This document shows, in pieces, positions 45,585 to 54,637 of a stretch of DNA of 64,000 nt. Origin of the DNA: a bacterium (GTDB lineage: Bacteria > Bacillota > Clostridia > Lachnospirales > Lachnospiraceae); assembly GCA_030524675.1 (NCBI GenBank), contig JAUNGE010000005.1:53192-117191 (forward strand), in the 5' to 3' direction. Under the pieces are notes generated by a model that saw only the letters and a program-made list of their open reading frames with translations, made no database searches and was not told the DNA's origin. The translations under genes and the position numbers were made by a program. Positions within the stretch are counted from its first letter, which is position 1. Each line of letters opens with the position of its first letter.

Positions 45585-46331
45585 CTATTCCTTCTCAAAG
45601 AGACGTATCACCTGAGACAAATCCTCACACTCTGCATACAGTACTTTTCGGGTATCCTCGGTCGGCATTGTCAAATCCGGCACCATAACAGGAAGAAAAC
45701 CTCCTCTTCTGGCCGCCTCGATTCCCTGCAGACTGTCCTCCAGAACCATGCACTCTTCCGGCTTTCTTCCAAGTTTTGACGCTGCCAAGAGAAACAATTC
45801 TGGGTTCGGCTTACATTCTTTTACCATATCGCCGCAGGCAAACGCATCAAAATATGGCAGCACTCCAATACTCTCCAGATACCATCTGGCAGCCTCCTGC
45901 TTTGTCGATGTCGCCAGAGCAATCTGTATGCCCTCTTCTTTCAGAAAAGAGAGAAGTTCCTTAAGTCCTTTTTTGACAGGAATCCCATTTTCACGCAACT
46001 CTTTCGTCACGAGGTCCTTTTTTCTCTGGTAGATGGACTCGAAATCTTTATCCTTTCCATAAAAAGCATAAAATCTTTCACGGCACACAGCAGCGCTGGT
46101 CCCGCGGATGGTACAAAGCCAGGACTCCTTGATTTCCAGCCCTTCCTCTTCTCCGACCTTTTTCCAAGCCCTCGCTGACACGCGCTCTGTGTCCACCATC
46201 AATCCATCCATATCAAACAGGACAGCCTTTATTTTATCCCGCACTGTTTTATTTTCTGTTCTTTTATTTTCTGTCGTCTGATTTTCCATCGCCCTGCTGT
46301 TCCCGCTTTCCGTCTTTGCATTTTTCTCCAT
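45585..46331 (-). CDS. HAD hydrolase, beta-phosphoglucomutase-like
   Basis: A 248-residue HAD-superfamily protein with motif I AVLFDMDGLMVDTE, motif II ALATSTK, and motif III/IV KPNPELFLLAASKLG ... CMVLEDSLQGIEAA. The helical cap resembles beta-phosphoglucomutase or sugar phosphatases; the substrate is not predictable. The first ~32 residues are a hydrophilic extension with repeated TENK units. It follows the DUF6062 gene by six bases. Confidence 0.85.
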   Translation of the reverse strand: MEKNAKTESGNSRAMENQTTENKRTENKTVRDKIKAVLFDMDGLMVDTERVSARAWKKVGEEEGLEIKESWLCTIRGTSAAVCRERFYAFYGKDKDFESIYQRKKDLVTKELRENGIPVKKGLKELLSFLKEEGIQIALATSTKQEAARWYLESIGVLPYFDAFACGDMVKECKPNPELFLLAASKLGRKPEECMVLEDSLQGIEAARRGGFLPVMVPDLTMPTEDTRKVLYAECEDLSQVIRLFEKE

Positions 46332-46337
46332 ATATCT

Positions 46338-47093
46338 TTATTCCTTCTTATAGACAGGGTCCGCCGGATAACTGCCCACAATCTTCTGCATAGTTCGCGG
46401 AACTGCGTCTTTGGAATTCTTCCAGTCCGCATCCGCATTGCGATAATCGTATTTTTCAATAAACCAGTCGATATCTTCCTGAATCCGGTCCAGATTTTCT
46501 GACATTTTCCGGTACAGCAGAGGAATCAATGTCTCTTTCGTCTGTGCATCCAATTTTTCCTCGCACTTTTCCAGAACCTGTGCAAAATGGTGCAGACACA
46601 TCCCCTTGGAATGTTCGATTTTCTCCATCATCTCCCCATCCTGTTTTACCATGTAAGCGAAGGTGTCCAGATAGCGCTGGTATGTCGCATCCATTCGATT
46701 GCAAATATAGCAATGACTCTCCTGCTCTCTGATAAAACGGACCGGCTCCGGCACAGACGTCTCCTCTGCCTTCTTCCATTTTGAGAGAAACGATTTTTTC
46801 TCCGGCGTGTAATCTTTCATTTTTTCTTTTAAATTCTGGTTTAAATACTTCATTCTGGTCTTCAGAATCCAGGCATTGCCCAAGTAATTTCCGTAATCAT
46901 ACATTTTTTTGGTATGTACACGGCAAAAACCTGTCTTGTCCGTCTGCTCTCTGATATCACTCTCCATATAAGAACAACCCAGAACAAAGTCCAGTGTATC
47001 CTGCTCCAATTTTCTCTCCAGATAACAAAATGGACACTCATCCCCCGCTTTAAATGCGTCATTCACATCAATGGTATACAGTTTTTCCTTCAT
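46338..47093 (-). CDS. DUF6062 family Cys-rich protein
   Basis: A 251-residue soluble protein with four Cys/His groups suggestive of metal binding: DECPFCYLER, GFCRVHTKK, SHCYICNRMD and GMCLHHF. Family members are found across Clostridia with unknown function. It is the first gene of a leftward run with the HAD hydrolase and phosphoesterase. I know of no tested activity. Confidence 0.7.
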   Translation of the reverse strand: MKEKLYTIDVNDAFKAGDECPFCYLERKLEQDTLDFVLGCSYMESDIREQTDKTGFCRVHTKKMYDYGNYLGNAWILKTRMKYLNQNLKEKMKDYTPEKKSFLSKWKKAEETSVPEPVRFIREQESHCYICNRMDATYQRYLDTFAYMVKQDGEMMEKIEHSKGMCLHHFAQVLEKCEEKLDAQTKETLIPLLYRKMSENLDRIQEDIDWFIEKYDYRNADADWKNSKDAVPRTMQKIVGSYPADPVYKKE

Positions 47094-47210
47094 TCTTCGC
47101 TTCCCCTTTGGTCTCCTCTTCCTACAATAAGTCCCAATTTACAACTCTTTTCTCACTAGCCTTTTTCTTATGGTTCCTTTTCTTATCATACAACGAGGAG
47201 AAAGCCAGCG

Positions 47211-47417
47211 TCAAGTCCTATCCTGATGGGATATTATCGCCAGAAAAGCAACCACCATTGCGCCAATCAAAAGAGAAAAAATGGCTGACAAAATAGCAAA
47301 CGGTACATACCTGCTATCTCCCTGAACTGGAGGAATATACAGGATCAAGCGAAAAATGGTCGCACTGACTAGCAGCAGAGATATCATATAACACAAAATA
47401 CTTCCTATTTTTTTCAT
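47211..47417 (-). CDS. Small membrane protein, unknown
   Basis: A 68-residue protein with two membrane helices (ILCYMISLLLVSATIFRLIL and FAILSAIFSLLIGAMVVAFL). The start MKKIGSILCY follows AAAGGAG by nine bases; an earlier ATG has no ribosome site. Family not recognised. It stands between the carboxypeptidase gene and the DUF6062 gene. Confidence 0.6.
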   Translation of the reverse strand: MKKIGSILCYMISLLLVSATIFRLILYIPPVQGDSRYVPFAILSAIFSLLIGAMVVAFLAIISHQDRT

Positions 47418-47555
47418 AGAAATCCACTCCTTTTTTCTCAACTATACTCCATTTTTCGATATTGCACAAGAGAAAACTTTCGTCATTATCCGACTAAATA
47501 AGGAGATATTTTCCGCAAAATCAGGCGTTTTCAAACCATTTCCATTCCCTGTTCC

Positions 47556-49265
47556 TTATTGCTGCCAGATACCAAACTCATTGACCGTATATCCGTCTGG
47601 TGTCACTCCGTTTGTGAACAGACTTCCGTCATCTGACAGATAGTACCATTGATTGTTTGTCTGAACCCAACAGCCCTTTTTCATCGCTCCGCTGGCGCCG
47701 AAGTAATACCAGTCCTTCCCGTTTACCTGTTTCCATCCAGTCGCCATATATCCGTCTCCGTCAAACAGATAAATCTGGTCGTTGATTTCCATCCAGATAC
47801 TTTTTACAAAGTTTCCGTTTTCATTCACAAAATACCAGCCATATTCATTCTGTTTCCAGGTGCCCAAAGCGACATTCTGTGACCCCATTTTTTTCTGTTT
47901 CAGATAGGAAAAGCCATAATCCAGCATCGCTTTTGTGTCCTGATAATGTGTCTGAGAACTCTTTAAGACAACTGCCACCAGGCGTTCGCCGTCTCTCTCT
48001 ACGCAGCTCACCAGCGTATTTCCTGCTTTTGAAGTATACCCTGTTTTTCCTCCGATAATTCCCTCATAGTAGCGGGAATCGTTCTTGAAAAACATTTTGT
48101 GTCCCAGTGTGATGGTTCTCTCTGTCGTCACGGATTTGGTTGCAGGAAGTTGATAGGAGAGAGTAGAGTTAATCTGGCACAAAGTCGTGTTCTTGAACGC
48201 TTCTGCCGCAATCAGCGCCATATCATGCGGTGTCGTGTAGTGGTTTGTATCGTTTAAACCATGCGGATTGGTAAAATTTGTGCCAGTACAGCCGAGCGCT
48301 TTTGCTCTTTCATTCATCATCTGGGCAAATCCAGCCTGGCTTCCTCCCACATACTCAGCAAGTCCAGCTGCTACATCATTCGCAGACTTTAGTAAAATCG
48401 CATACAAACTGTCTCTGACTGTCATCTGATCGCCTTCTGCCAGTCCCAGTTTGACTGCCCCTGACTCCAGATTGTACGCTGAAGAAGCATGATAAGTCAC
48501 AACAGAATCCAAATCGCATTTTTCCAATACCAGGAGAGCTGTCATAATCTTGGTGATGCTCGCCGGATAGAATGTGCTGTTCCCATTTTTCTCAAACAGC
48601 ACTTCCCCTGTGGATACATCGAGCAGGTATGCGCCCTCCGCCTGTACGGTTGGAGTCTTCAACGTTTCTTCTTCTTTTTTGTAAGTATCTGTATAATATA
48701 ACAGCGCTTTTTCGGGAGTCGAACCATCTCTCACAGTCTGGGAAGTCTGCGTGGACGAATTGGAAGACGAACTTCCGCCTGGATTGGAGGATGGATTCGA
48801 GGATGCATTCTGATTTTGGTTCTGATTCTGCTGATAATAACTTGACGGACCGCTTGACGGTGCAGCGCCTGTACTTCCGGTTCCTGGATTCTGAGCAGAG
48901 CTTGTATTCTGCTCCCCTCCTGGATTGCCTGCGCCTGGGACCTGACTGCCCGATGCAGTATTCGCTGTATTATTGTTTCCTGGACTCTGATTCGTCACGG
49001 TATTTGTTGTTCCCGTGCTTCCATTTGTCCCAGCCATTGGAAGGCCACTTGCCGTGTTTGTCGCATTTGTATGATTGGTTGGATTGGTATTGTTTGCCGT
49101 ATCCGTACTGTTTCCTGCTGGACTCGTGTAGGAGTTATTGGTATTCTGATTGGTCTCGCCAGATGGGCCTACCAGGGAAATCTGTGTGTCCGCATAGGCG
49201 CAGACCGGCTGAACCGTCGCCAGTGAAGCTGCCAGTATGTAGGTTAAAAGTCTTTTTTTCCTCAT
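47556..49265 (-). CDS. D-alanyl-D-alanine carboxypeptidase (S11) with cell-wall-binding repeats
   Basis: A 569-residue secreted penicillin-binding protein. The signal peptide (MRKKRLLTYILAASLATVQP ... CAYA) is followed by an N/T/S/G-rich linker of about 150 residues. The catalytic domain has SxxK as PASITKIMTAL near residue 236, SxN as LKSANDVAAG, and KTG as IGGKTGYTSKAG near 406. The C-terminal ~100 residues carry choline/glucan-binding-type aromatic repeats (GWYFVNENGNFVK, GWKQVNGKDWYYFGASG, QWYYLSDDGS). It trims pentapeptide stems and is tethered to the wall by its repeats. Confidence 0.92.
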   Translation of the reverse strand: MRKKRLLTYILAASLATVQPVCAYADTQISLVGPSGETNQNTNNSYTSPAGNSTDTANNTNPTNHTNATNTASGLPMAGTNGSTGTTNTVTNQSPGNNNTANTASGSQVPGAGNPGGEQNTSSAQNPGTGSTGAAPSSGPSSYYQQNQNQNQNASSNPSSNPGGSSSSNSSTQTSQTVRDGSTPEKALLYYTDTYKKEEETLKTPTVQAEGAYLLDVSTGEVLFEKNGNSTFYPASITKIMTALLVLEKCDLDSVVTYHASSAYNLESGAVKLGLAEGDQMTVRDSLYAILLKSANDVAAGLAEYVGGSQAGFAQMMNERAKALGCTGTNFTNPHGLNDTNHYTTPHDMALIAAEAFKNTTLCQINSTLSYQLPATKSVTTERTITLGHKMFFKNDSRYYEGIIGGKTGYTSKAGNTLVSCVERDGERLVAVVLKSSQTHYQDTKAMLDYGFSYLKQKKMGSQNVALGTWKQNEYGWYFVNENGNFVKSIWMEINDQIYLFDGDGYMATGWKQVNGKDWYYFGASGAMKKGCWVQTNNQWYYLSDDGSLFTNGVTPDGYTVNEFGIWQQ

Positions 49266-49399
49266 GATTTCAGTCCTCTCATTTCGTAAAATATTCATTT
49301 ATCTTAAGTTTTACTTTTTGCATCTCATTCACGTAAACAGTATATCATAAACCTACTGTAAAGAAACTGTCAATTTTCTTAATTCTCCACATACAAAAG

Positions 49400-49438
49400 G
49401 CAGCTTCAGAATTTCTCAAATCTCCATTCTGAAGCTGC
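49400..49438. terminator. Bidirectional terminator after fucO
   Basis: GCAGCTTCAGAAT pairs with ATTCTGAAGCTGC (13 bp). CTTTTTT follows on the + strand and CCTTTTG on the leftward strand. It is the main feature of the 306-base gap after fucO. Confidence 0.75.
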
Positions 49439-49571
49439 TCTTTTTTACCTTTTATTTTGTATCTTTCATTGGCGTTTTTACGGATTCTATTTTTTTATTT
49501 GTTTCTTTCAATCCCCGCTCGATAGTTACATTTCACAGAATGTGGCGAAGTTTTTAAGCGTTTTGAAACGC

Positions 49572-50720
49572 TTACATTAAGGACTTGTACAGCGCAATAA
49601 TATCCTCTAATGTCGGGTCTTTTGGATTTCCTGGTGTGCAGGCATCTTTGATTGCAGATTCTGCCAGGAACTGAACATCCTCCGGTTTTACAATTTCCTT
49701 TAAGTCTGCTGGAATTCCTACATCCTTGGACAGTTTCTTCACTGCATCCACAGCTGCCTTGCGGTACTCTTCCTGGCTCATATTCTCTGTGCCTTCTACG
49801 CCCATAGCTTTTGCGATTGCGCGGTATTTCTCACCGGTTGCATCTGCGTTATATTCCATAATGGTCGGCAGCAGGATTGCGTTTGCTACACCATGCGGTG
49901 TATCATATACTGCACCTAATGCATGTGCCATGGAATGTACAATGCCCAGACCCACGTTGGAGAAGCCCATTCCGGCTACATACTGTGCCAGTGCCATACC
50001 TTCACGTCCCTCTTTGGTATTTGCCACTGCGCCTCTCAAGTTCTTTGCAATCATCTCAATTGCTGTGATATGGAACATATCTGTCATTTCCCATGCGCCC
50101 TTGGTAATATAACCTTCGATAGCATGTGTCAGTGCATCCATACCGGTCGCTGCCGTCAGGCCCTTCGGCATGGAGGACATCATATCTGGATCTACCACTG
50201 CAATCACCGGAATATCATGTGTATCTACACAAACGAATTTACGTTTTTTCTCAACATCGGTGATTACATAGTTGATGGTTACTTCTGCTGCCGTACCTGC
50301 GGTAGTCGGAACAGCGATAATCGGAACACATGGATTCTTTGTCGGTGCCACACCTTCCAGGCTTCTCACATCTGCAAACTCTGGGTTGTTGATGATAATT
50401 CCGACTGCCTTTGCAGTATCCATGGAAGAACCGCCGCCAATAGCGATGATATAGTCTGCCTCAGCTGCCTTATATGCTGCAACGCCTGTCTGCACATTCT
50501 CGATAGTTGGGTTTGGTTTGATATTGGAATACAGCTCATATGCCAGCCCAGCCTCATCTAACAGTGTTGTCACCTTACCAGTCACACCAAATCTTACCAG
50601 GTCCGGATCTGAGCATACAAATGCTTTCTTAAATCCTCTTCTCTTTGCCTCATCTACGATTGCAGAGATTGCTCCTGCTCCATGATAAGAAGTTTCATTC
50701 AATATAATTCTGTTTGCCAT
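49572..50720 (-). CDS. fucO: Lactaldehyde reductase (iron-containing alcohol dehydrogenase)
   Basis: A 382-residue group III alcohol dehydrogenase, the same length as E. coli FucO and close to it throughout (MANRIILNETSYHG, IIAIGGGSSMDTAKAVGII, AGTAAEVTINYVITD, HAIEGYITKGAWEMTD, VAGMGFSNVGLGIVHSMAHALG). Fe2+ ligands are one Asp and three His, including those in VHSMAHALG and YDTPHGV. It reduces L-lactaldehyde from fucose or rhamnose to propane-1,2-diol with NADH. No fucose genes are adjacent. It is monocistronic, with a candidate operator upstream. Confidence 0.93.
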   Translation of the reverse strand: MANRIILNETSYHGAGAISAIVDEAKRRGFKKAFVCSDPDLVRFGVTGKVTTLLDEAGLAYELYSNIKPNPTIENVQTGVAAYKAAEADYIIAIGGGSSMDTAKAVGIIINNPEFADVRSLEGVAPTKNPCVPIIAVPTTAGTAAEVTINYVITDVEKKRKFVCVDTHDIPVIAVVDPDMMSSMPKGLTAATGMDALTHAIEGYITKGAWEMTDMFHITAIEMIAKNLRGAVANTKEGREGMALAQYVAGMGFSNVGLGIVHSMAHALGAVYDTPHGVANAILLPTIMEYNADATGEKYRAIAKAMGVEGTENMSQEEYRKAAVDAVKKLSKDVGIPADLKEIVKPEDVQFLAESAIKDACTPGNPKDPTLEDIIALYKSLM

Positions 50721-50857
50721 ACTATATCTCTCCTTTGCTCTATCTAATCCATTCTGATATTCTTTTTTTGTTTATTTATTTGAAGTAAAATATCAGAATT
50801 TTTGCAATATCCGACAGCCATTTTACGAAGACCCGCCTCTGGCTGTCTATTGCTTCC

Positions 50858-50879
50858 GCAAATAGTATATCATATTTGC
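50858..50879 (-). promoter_or_regulatory. Palindromic site upstream of fucO
   Basis: GCAAATA-8-TATTTGC is an inverted repeat that encloses a TATACT -10-like box on the leftward strand. A repressor bound here would cover the promoter. Nearer to the gene, ACAGCCA/TGGCTGT and CTGATATT/AATATCAG are further inverted repeats in the leader. Confidence 0.45.
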
Positions 50880-50901
50880 ACAAAAAAATATACACAATTT
50901 T

Positions 50902-51405
50902 CTATTTTCTATCTATTTTTTCTTTCACTTTTTTCTTTTTATCCGCTCCGTCTCTGCTCAACCGTTCGAGTACTTCTGCTGCCGCACTCTCACCATAGAC
51001 AGGAATTTGGGCTTCTTTCAGGCACTTTGCTGTGACCCCATCGCCCAAAATTCTGGTATGCGTAAAGGTTCCGTCATAGATCTCTCCACTTCCGCAGGAT
51101 GGGCTTCTCTCCTTTAGAATCACCGCCTCGCAATGATACAGCCTAGCTAAACGCAGACTCTCCGCCGCGCCCTTTTCATAGGCGGCTGTCACATCTTCCC
51201 CTTCCTGGGTAACAACATGGACTGCTCCCTTTCTTTTCACACATTCTGCCGGACAGCGAGGGGTTTTCAGTCCTCCGAGCTGCTCGGGACAGACAGGAAT
51301 CAGGTGAATGTTCGGGTACGCTTCTATCCATTCTGCATTTTCTCCCCCGCTGCCGTCATATCGGCACTTCACACCCAGCAGACAGGCACTCACCAAAACG
51401 TTCAT
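50902..51405 (-). CDS. DUF523 / TudS-like protein
   Basis: A 167-residue protein of the DUF523 family, one member of which is a 2-thiouracil desulfurase with a [4Fe-4S] cluster held by three cysteines. The corresponding cysteines are in MNVLVSACLLGVKCRYDG, LIPVCPEQLGGLKTPR and LKERSPSCGSGEIYDG. It may remove sulfur from thio-nucleobases. The basic tail KKKKVKEKIDRK is variable. It follows the transporter gene by 29 bases. Confidence 0.8.
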   Translation of the reverse strand: MNVLVSACLLGVKCRYDGSGGENAEWIEAYPNIHLIPVCPEQLGGLKTPRCPAECVKRKGAVHVVTQEGEDVTAAYEKGAAESLRLARLYHCEAVILKERSPSCGSGEIYDGTFTHTRILGDGVTAKCLKEAQIPVYGESAAAEVLERLSRDGADKKKKVKEKIDRK

Positions 51406-51434
51406 ACTCGCCTCTCTCCTCTTGATTTTTCTTT

Positions 51435-52772
51435 TTATTTTGCCTCTTCCATCGCCGCCGCTTTTCTAAAAATCAGATATCCCACCACAAACATCACTGC
51501 CAAAACAGCTACGCCCAGATTGGGGCTTCCTGTGATTTGGGCAATCAGACCCACAAGAGCCGTTCCCAGAAAAGCAGCTCCTTTGCCGCAGATATCAAAA
51601 ATCCCAAAGAACTCTCCTGATTTATTCGGCGGAATAATTTTTGCAAAGTAGGAGCGGGAAAGCGCCTGCACAGCGCCCTGAAACATTCCCACAAAGAATG
51701 CCAACACCCAGAACTCCCATTGTTTGTCCAGCTGGATTGCAAACACGGCGATGGCTGTATATGCCAGAATACAGATTTGAATCAGGCGGTCTGTCGGATA
51801 TTGTTTTGCCAGCCTTGCAAAAATAAGAGCACATGGAAATGCAACCACCTGCGTCAAAAGGAGTGCCAAAAGCAGACCTTCTGTCTGCAGTCCCAGAGAG
51901 CTGCCATATGCGGTCGCCATGTCAATAATTGTGTACACTCCATCTATATAGAAGAAAAATGCCAGCAGGAACCAGAAAATTTTTCGGTATCGGCGTATTT
52001 CCTTTAGTGAGGAAAACAGTCTTTCAAAACTCTCTCTCACCACATGTTCTCTTTTTTCCACATAATACTTCTGATGATACTGCATCCAAAGGGGAATCGT
52101 CATAAGAATCCACCAGCCAGCATTGACCCAGAGAGAAATCCCCATGGCAGCAGACAGAGAAATTCCGATGCTTTCATATCCTAAAATCAAACCCAGGCTC
52201 ACCAGAAATGGAATACAGCTGCCGATATATCCCCAGGCATAGCCATAGGAAGACACCTGGTCCATCTTTTCCGGTTCTGTGACATCAGAGAGCATAGCGT
52301 CATAAAAAATCAAACTTGAGGAATATCCCACCTTCGCAATCACAAACACCAACAGAAACAAGTTCCATGGAATATGGAAGGATAATGCTGCAAGTCCTGC
52401 TGCTCCGACCGCCACCGCCACGGTAAAAATCGGACGTTTCCATCCTTTGGTGTCCGCCATGGTTCCCAAAACCGGACCAATGCACGCGACAATCAGGGTG
52501 GAAATGGAAGCAGCATATCCCCAGTAGGCTAGGGAATCTACCTCCGAAACTCCGGCAGCCATCGTCAGAGAATTAAAGTAGATAGGCAGAATTGTCGCCA
52601 CCAGAAGAGTAAATGCCGAATTTCCCACATCATACAAAATCCAATATTTTTCCAGTTTTGTCAACTTTGTCCGCTTTTCGCTTGCATTTTTACTGCCATT
52701 TTCTTCGCCGTTTCTCTTTTTACTTTCTTTTTTTCCTGTTTCTGTCTTTTTCATAATCCCCCTATCTGCCAT
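51435..52772 (-). CDS. MFS transporter, UMF1/Atg22-like
   Basis: A membrane transporter of about 446 residues with about 12 helices, after a charged N-terminal segment of 35-40 residues (KKESKKRNGEENGSKNASEK). ILYDVGNSAFTLLVATILPIYF and the FGIFDICGKGAAFLGTALVG region are typical of the UMF1/Atg22 group, whose known members export amino acids from vacuoles; the bacterial substrate is unknown. The ATG overlaps the preceding stop as TGATG; another ATG six codons later has AGGGGG close by. Confidence 0.82.
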   Translation of the reverse strand: MADRGIMKKTETGKKESKKRNGEENGSKNASEKRTKLTKLEKYWILYDVGNSAFTLLVATILPIYFNSLTMAAGVSEVDSLAYWGYAASISTLIVACIGPVLGTMADTKGWKRPIFTVAVAVGAAGLAALSFHIPWNLFLLVFVIAKVGYSSSLIFYDAMLSDVTEPEKMDQVSSYGYAWGYIGSCIPFLVSLGLILGYESIGISLSAAMGISLWVNAGWWILMTIPLWMQYHQKYYVEKREHVVRESFERLFSSLKEIRRYRKIFWFLLAFFFYIDGVYTIIDMATAYGSSLGLQTEGLLLALLLTQVVAFPCALIFARLAKQYPTDRLIQICILAYTAIAVFAIQLDKQWEFWVLAFFVGMFQGAVQALSRSYFAKIIPPNKSGEFFGIFDICGKGAAFLGTALVGLIAQITGSPNLGVAVLAVMFVVGYLIFRKAAAMEEAK

Positions 52773-53563
52773 CACTCAAAGTTTCTCTCAAAGCGGCTGT
52801 TCCACTCTTTTTTCTTAAACACTGCTGCCTGGTAATCCTGAATCAACACCGGCGCCAGTTTCAATGCCCCATCATACAGACGAATCAGCTCTTTTACACT
52901 CTTAATGCACTTTTTGTTGGTTTTGGGCAGCAGCATATGCCCTTTCAGTTCATGATATCTGCCTGTCATGCGCATCAGCAAATCCAGGAGGCGGCGTTTA
53001 CCGGCAGTCGGCGTTATCAGCATATATTTGCAGAAACGCATAGCCCGAAGCGCTTTTTGTATCTCATCCACTGTCACCTCAGGATAAAATTTCGCCATGC
53101 ACTTGGCCGTTCTGCGGTCCGTAGGAATCAGTTTCCAGCTCGGATAAGAGAGCAAAAAATGTTTGTCCTTTTTCATAAATGCTTTTTCCAGCTCGCTCTC
53201 AATCTCAATATGCCCCACTTTCGTCTCCTTTACCTGCTGCTCCACATACCAGTGACACTCGCTGTCAAGGGTAAAATGGCAGATAAATCCGTACATGTAC
53301 ACTGCCTCCGGACTGTATGGTCCCTTCTCTCTGACAATCCGCTGTGAATGAACCAAAAAGTCAATCACCGGTTCCTCATGCAGGTCATATCCCACCTGAT
53401 TGACCGGAGTCTTCTTATAAAATTTATAAAAAAACAGGAAATCGGGTCCCTGCAGACCAATCTCATATAATTTTTTATTTTCTCGAATGGCCCGCTTCAT
53501 TTTCGGGTCCAGACTTTGATAAACCATTTTTCCAAAACGCTCATGTGCATAAACTGCCGGCAT
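52772..53563 (-). CDS. Zinc-dependent phospholipase C family protein
   Basis: A 263-residue protein starting MPAVYAHERFGKMVYQSL with GGAGG upstream. Zinc-ligand-like residues are spread through AHERFG, GLQGPDFLFF, YMYGFICHFTLDSECHWYVE and HIEIESELEKAF, the arrangement of the alpha-helical zinc phospholipase C / nuclease P1 fold. It lacks a signal peptide, so it is probably a cytoplasmic phosphodiesterase-like protein rather than a toxin. It is coupled to the Atg22-like gene. Confidence 0.75.
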   Translation of the reverse strand: MPAVYAHERFGKMVYQSLDPKMKRAIRENKKLYEIGLQGPDFLFFYKFYKKTPVNQVGYDLHEEPVIDFLVHSQRIVREKGPYSPEAVYMYGFICHFTLDSECHWYVEQQVKETKVGHIEIESELEKAFMKKDKHFLLSYPSWKLIPTDRRTAKCMAKFYPEVTVDEIQKALRAMRFCKYMLITPTAGKRRLLDLLMRMTGRYHELKGHMLLPKTNKKCIKSVKELIRLYDGALKLAPVLIQDYQAAVFKKKEWNSRFERNFE

Positions 53564-53727
53564 TTTTTTCCTCCTTCCGCACATTTTTCTCTTATGCCAT
53601 TTTTCTCTTTAGAACTACAATTCATTGTCTAAAGCCAATGCGCTCCCTGCTTCAGCAGATAAGTCTGCATGCTGCAGGAAATGCTACACAAAATATCACA
53701 ATATCCCAGAAAATATCACAGGAAATA

Positions 53728-54492
53728 TCACAGGAATTTTCTCAACTCATTTTCAATATATCCATTTCCTGCAATAATATCCGACGGCTTCTCCATGGAG
53801 ACTGCACCATCGTTGTATGTAATCACATGCCCGCCGGCTTCCTCCACCAGAAGAACGCCCGCTGCATAATCCCATGGTTTCAAATCTCTCTCAAAGAATC
53901 CGTCCAATCTGCCACAGGCAACATAGGCTAAATCCAGAGCTGCAGAACCACTTCTTCTGATATCCTGGCAGGCCATGAAAACCTTCTCAAAAATCGGGAA
54001 ATTTTTCTTCGCCCACTCTTTGTTGTACGGACTTGTGCCAATGGAAATGAGACTTTCGTCCAGTGTTTTTGCCCGACTCACATGAATTCTCTCATTATTC
54101 AAATGGGCCCCTTCGCCTTTTATGGCATAAAATACATCATTGGTATACGGCTGATAAATAATGCCGGCTTTCACCTCTCCATTCTCGCAGTATGCCAGAG
54201 AAACTGCACTGTGATGGTAGCCGTGAATCAGGTTTGTTGTTCCGTCAACCGGATCCAGAATCCAGACAGGTTTTGAGAAGTCAATGGAGCTGTTCTCCTT
54301 CTCCTCTCCCATAAACTGTACCTGCGGATATTGCGCATACAGCTCCTGCGCCAGAAAATCCTGCACAGCAGTATCCACTTCCGTCACATAATCTGCGCGG
54401 CCTTTCTCACGGAAATTGCCAGCTGCATCCTCATTCATAAACAAACTGTGTGTTTTTTTTACAATCTCGATTGTTTTTCTTATTTGAATCAT
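53728..54492 (-). CDS. Inositol monophosphatase family protein
   Basis: A 254-residue Mg2+/Li+-sensitive phosphatase. Metal-site motifs are FMGEEKEN, WILDPVDGTTNLIHG and KPWDYAAGVLLVEEAGG. The substrate may be inositol phosphate, a sugar phosphate or PAP. The start MIQIRKTIEIVKK is chosen because AGGGG lies nine bases upstream, three codons into a longer possible start. Just past the stop, TTCCTGTGATA is repeated in tandem. Confidence 0.9.
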   Translation of the reverse strand: MIQIRKTIEIVKKTHSLFMNEDAAGNFREKGRADYVTEVDTAVQDFLAQELYAQYPQVQFMGEEKENSSIDFSKPVWILDPVDGTTNLIHGYHHSAVSLAYCENGEVKAGIIYQPYTNDVFYAIKGEGAHLNNERIHVSRAKTLDESLISIGTSPYNKEWAKKNFPIFEKVFMACQDIRRSGSAALDLAYVACGRLDGFFERDLKPWDYAAGVLLVEEAGGHVITYNDGAVSMEKPSDIIAGNGYIENELRKFL

Positions 54493-54637
54493 TGTCAGCA
54501 TCCCCTTTTTCTGATATTGTTCTTATGCTTTTATATGTCTTTTTGTCTCTTTTTCAAAGCATAACATAATCTGTATTTCAAAGGAAGCTCTGATATTCAC
54601 AAAAATCTATGCCTCCAATCAGCTTTTCATGGAACTT

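Noticed and set aside
52772..53563. Secreted phospholipase C toxin
   Set aside because: The zinc-site fold is there, but there is no signal peptide and the gene is coupled to a transporter, so a toxin role is not supported.
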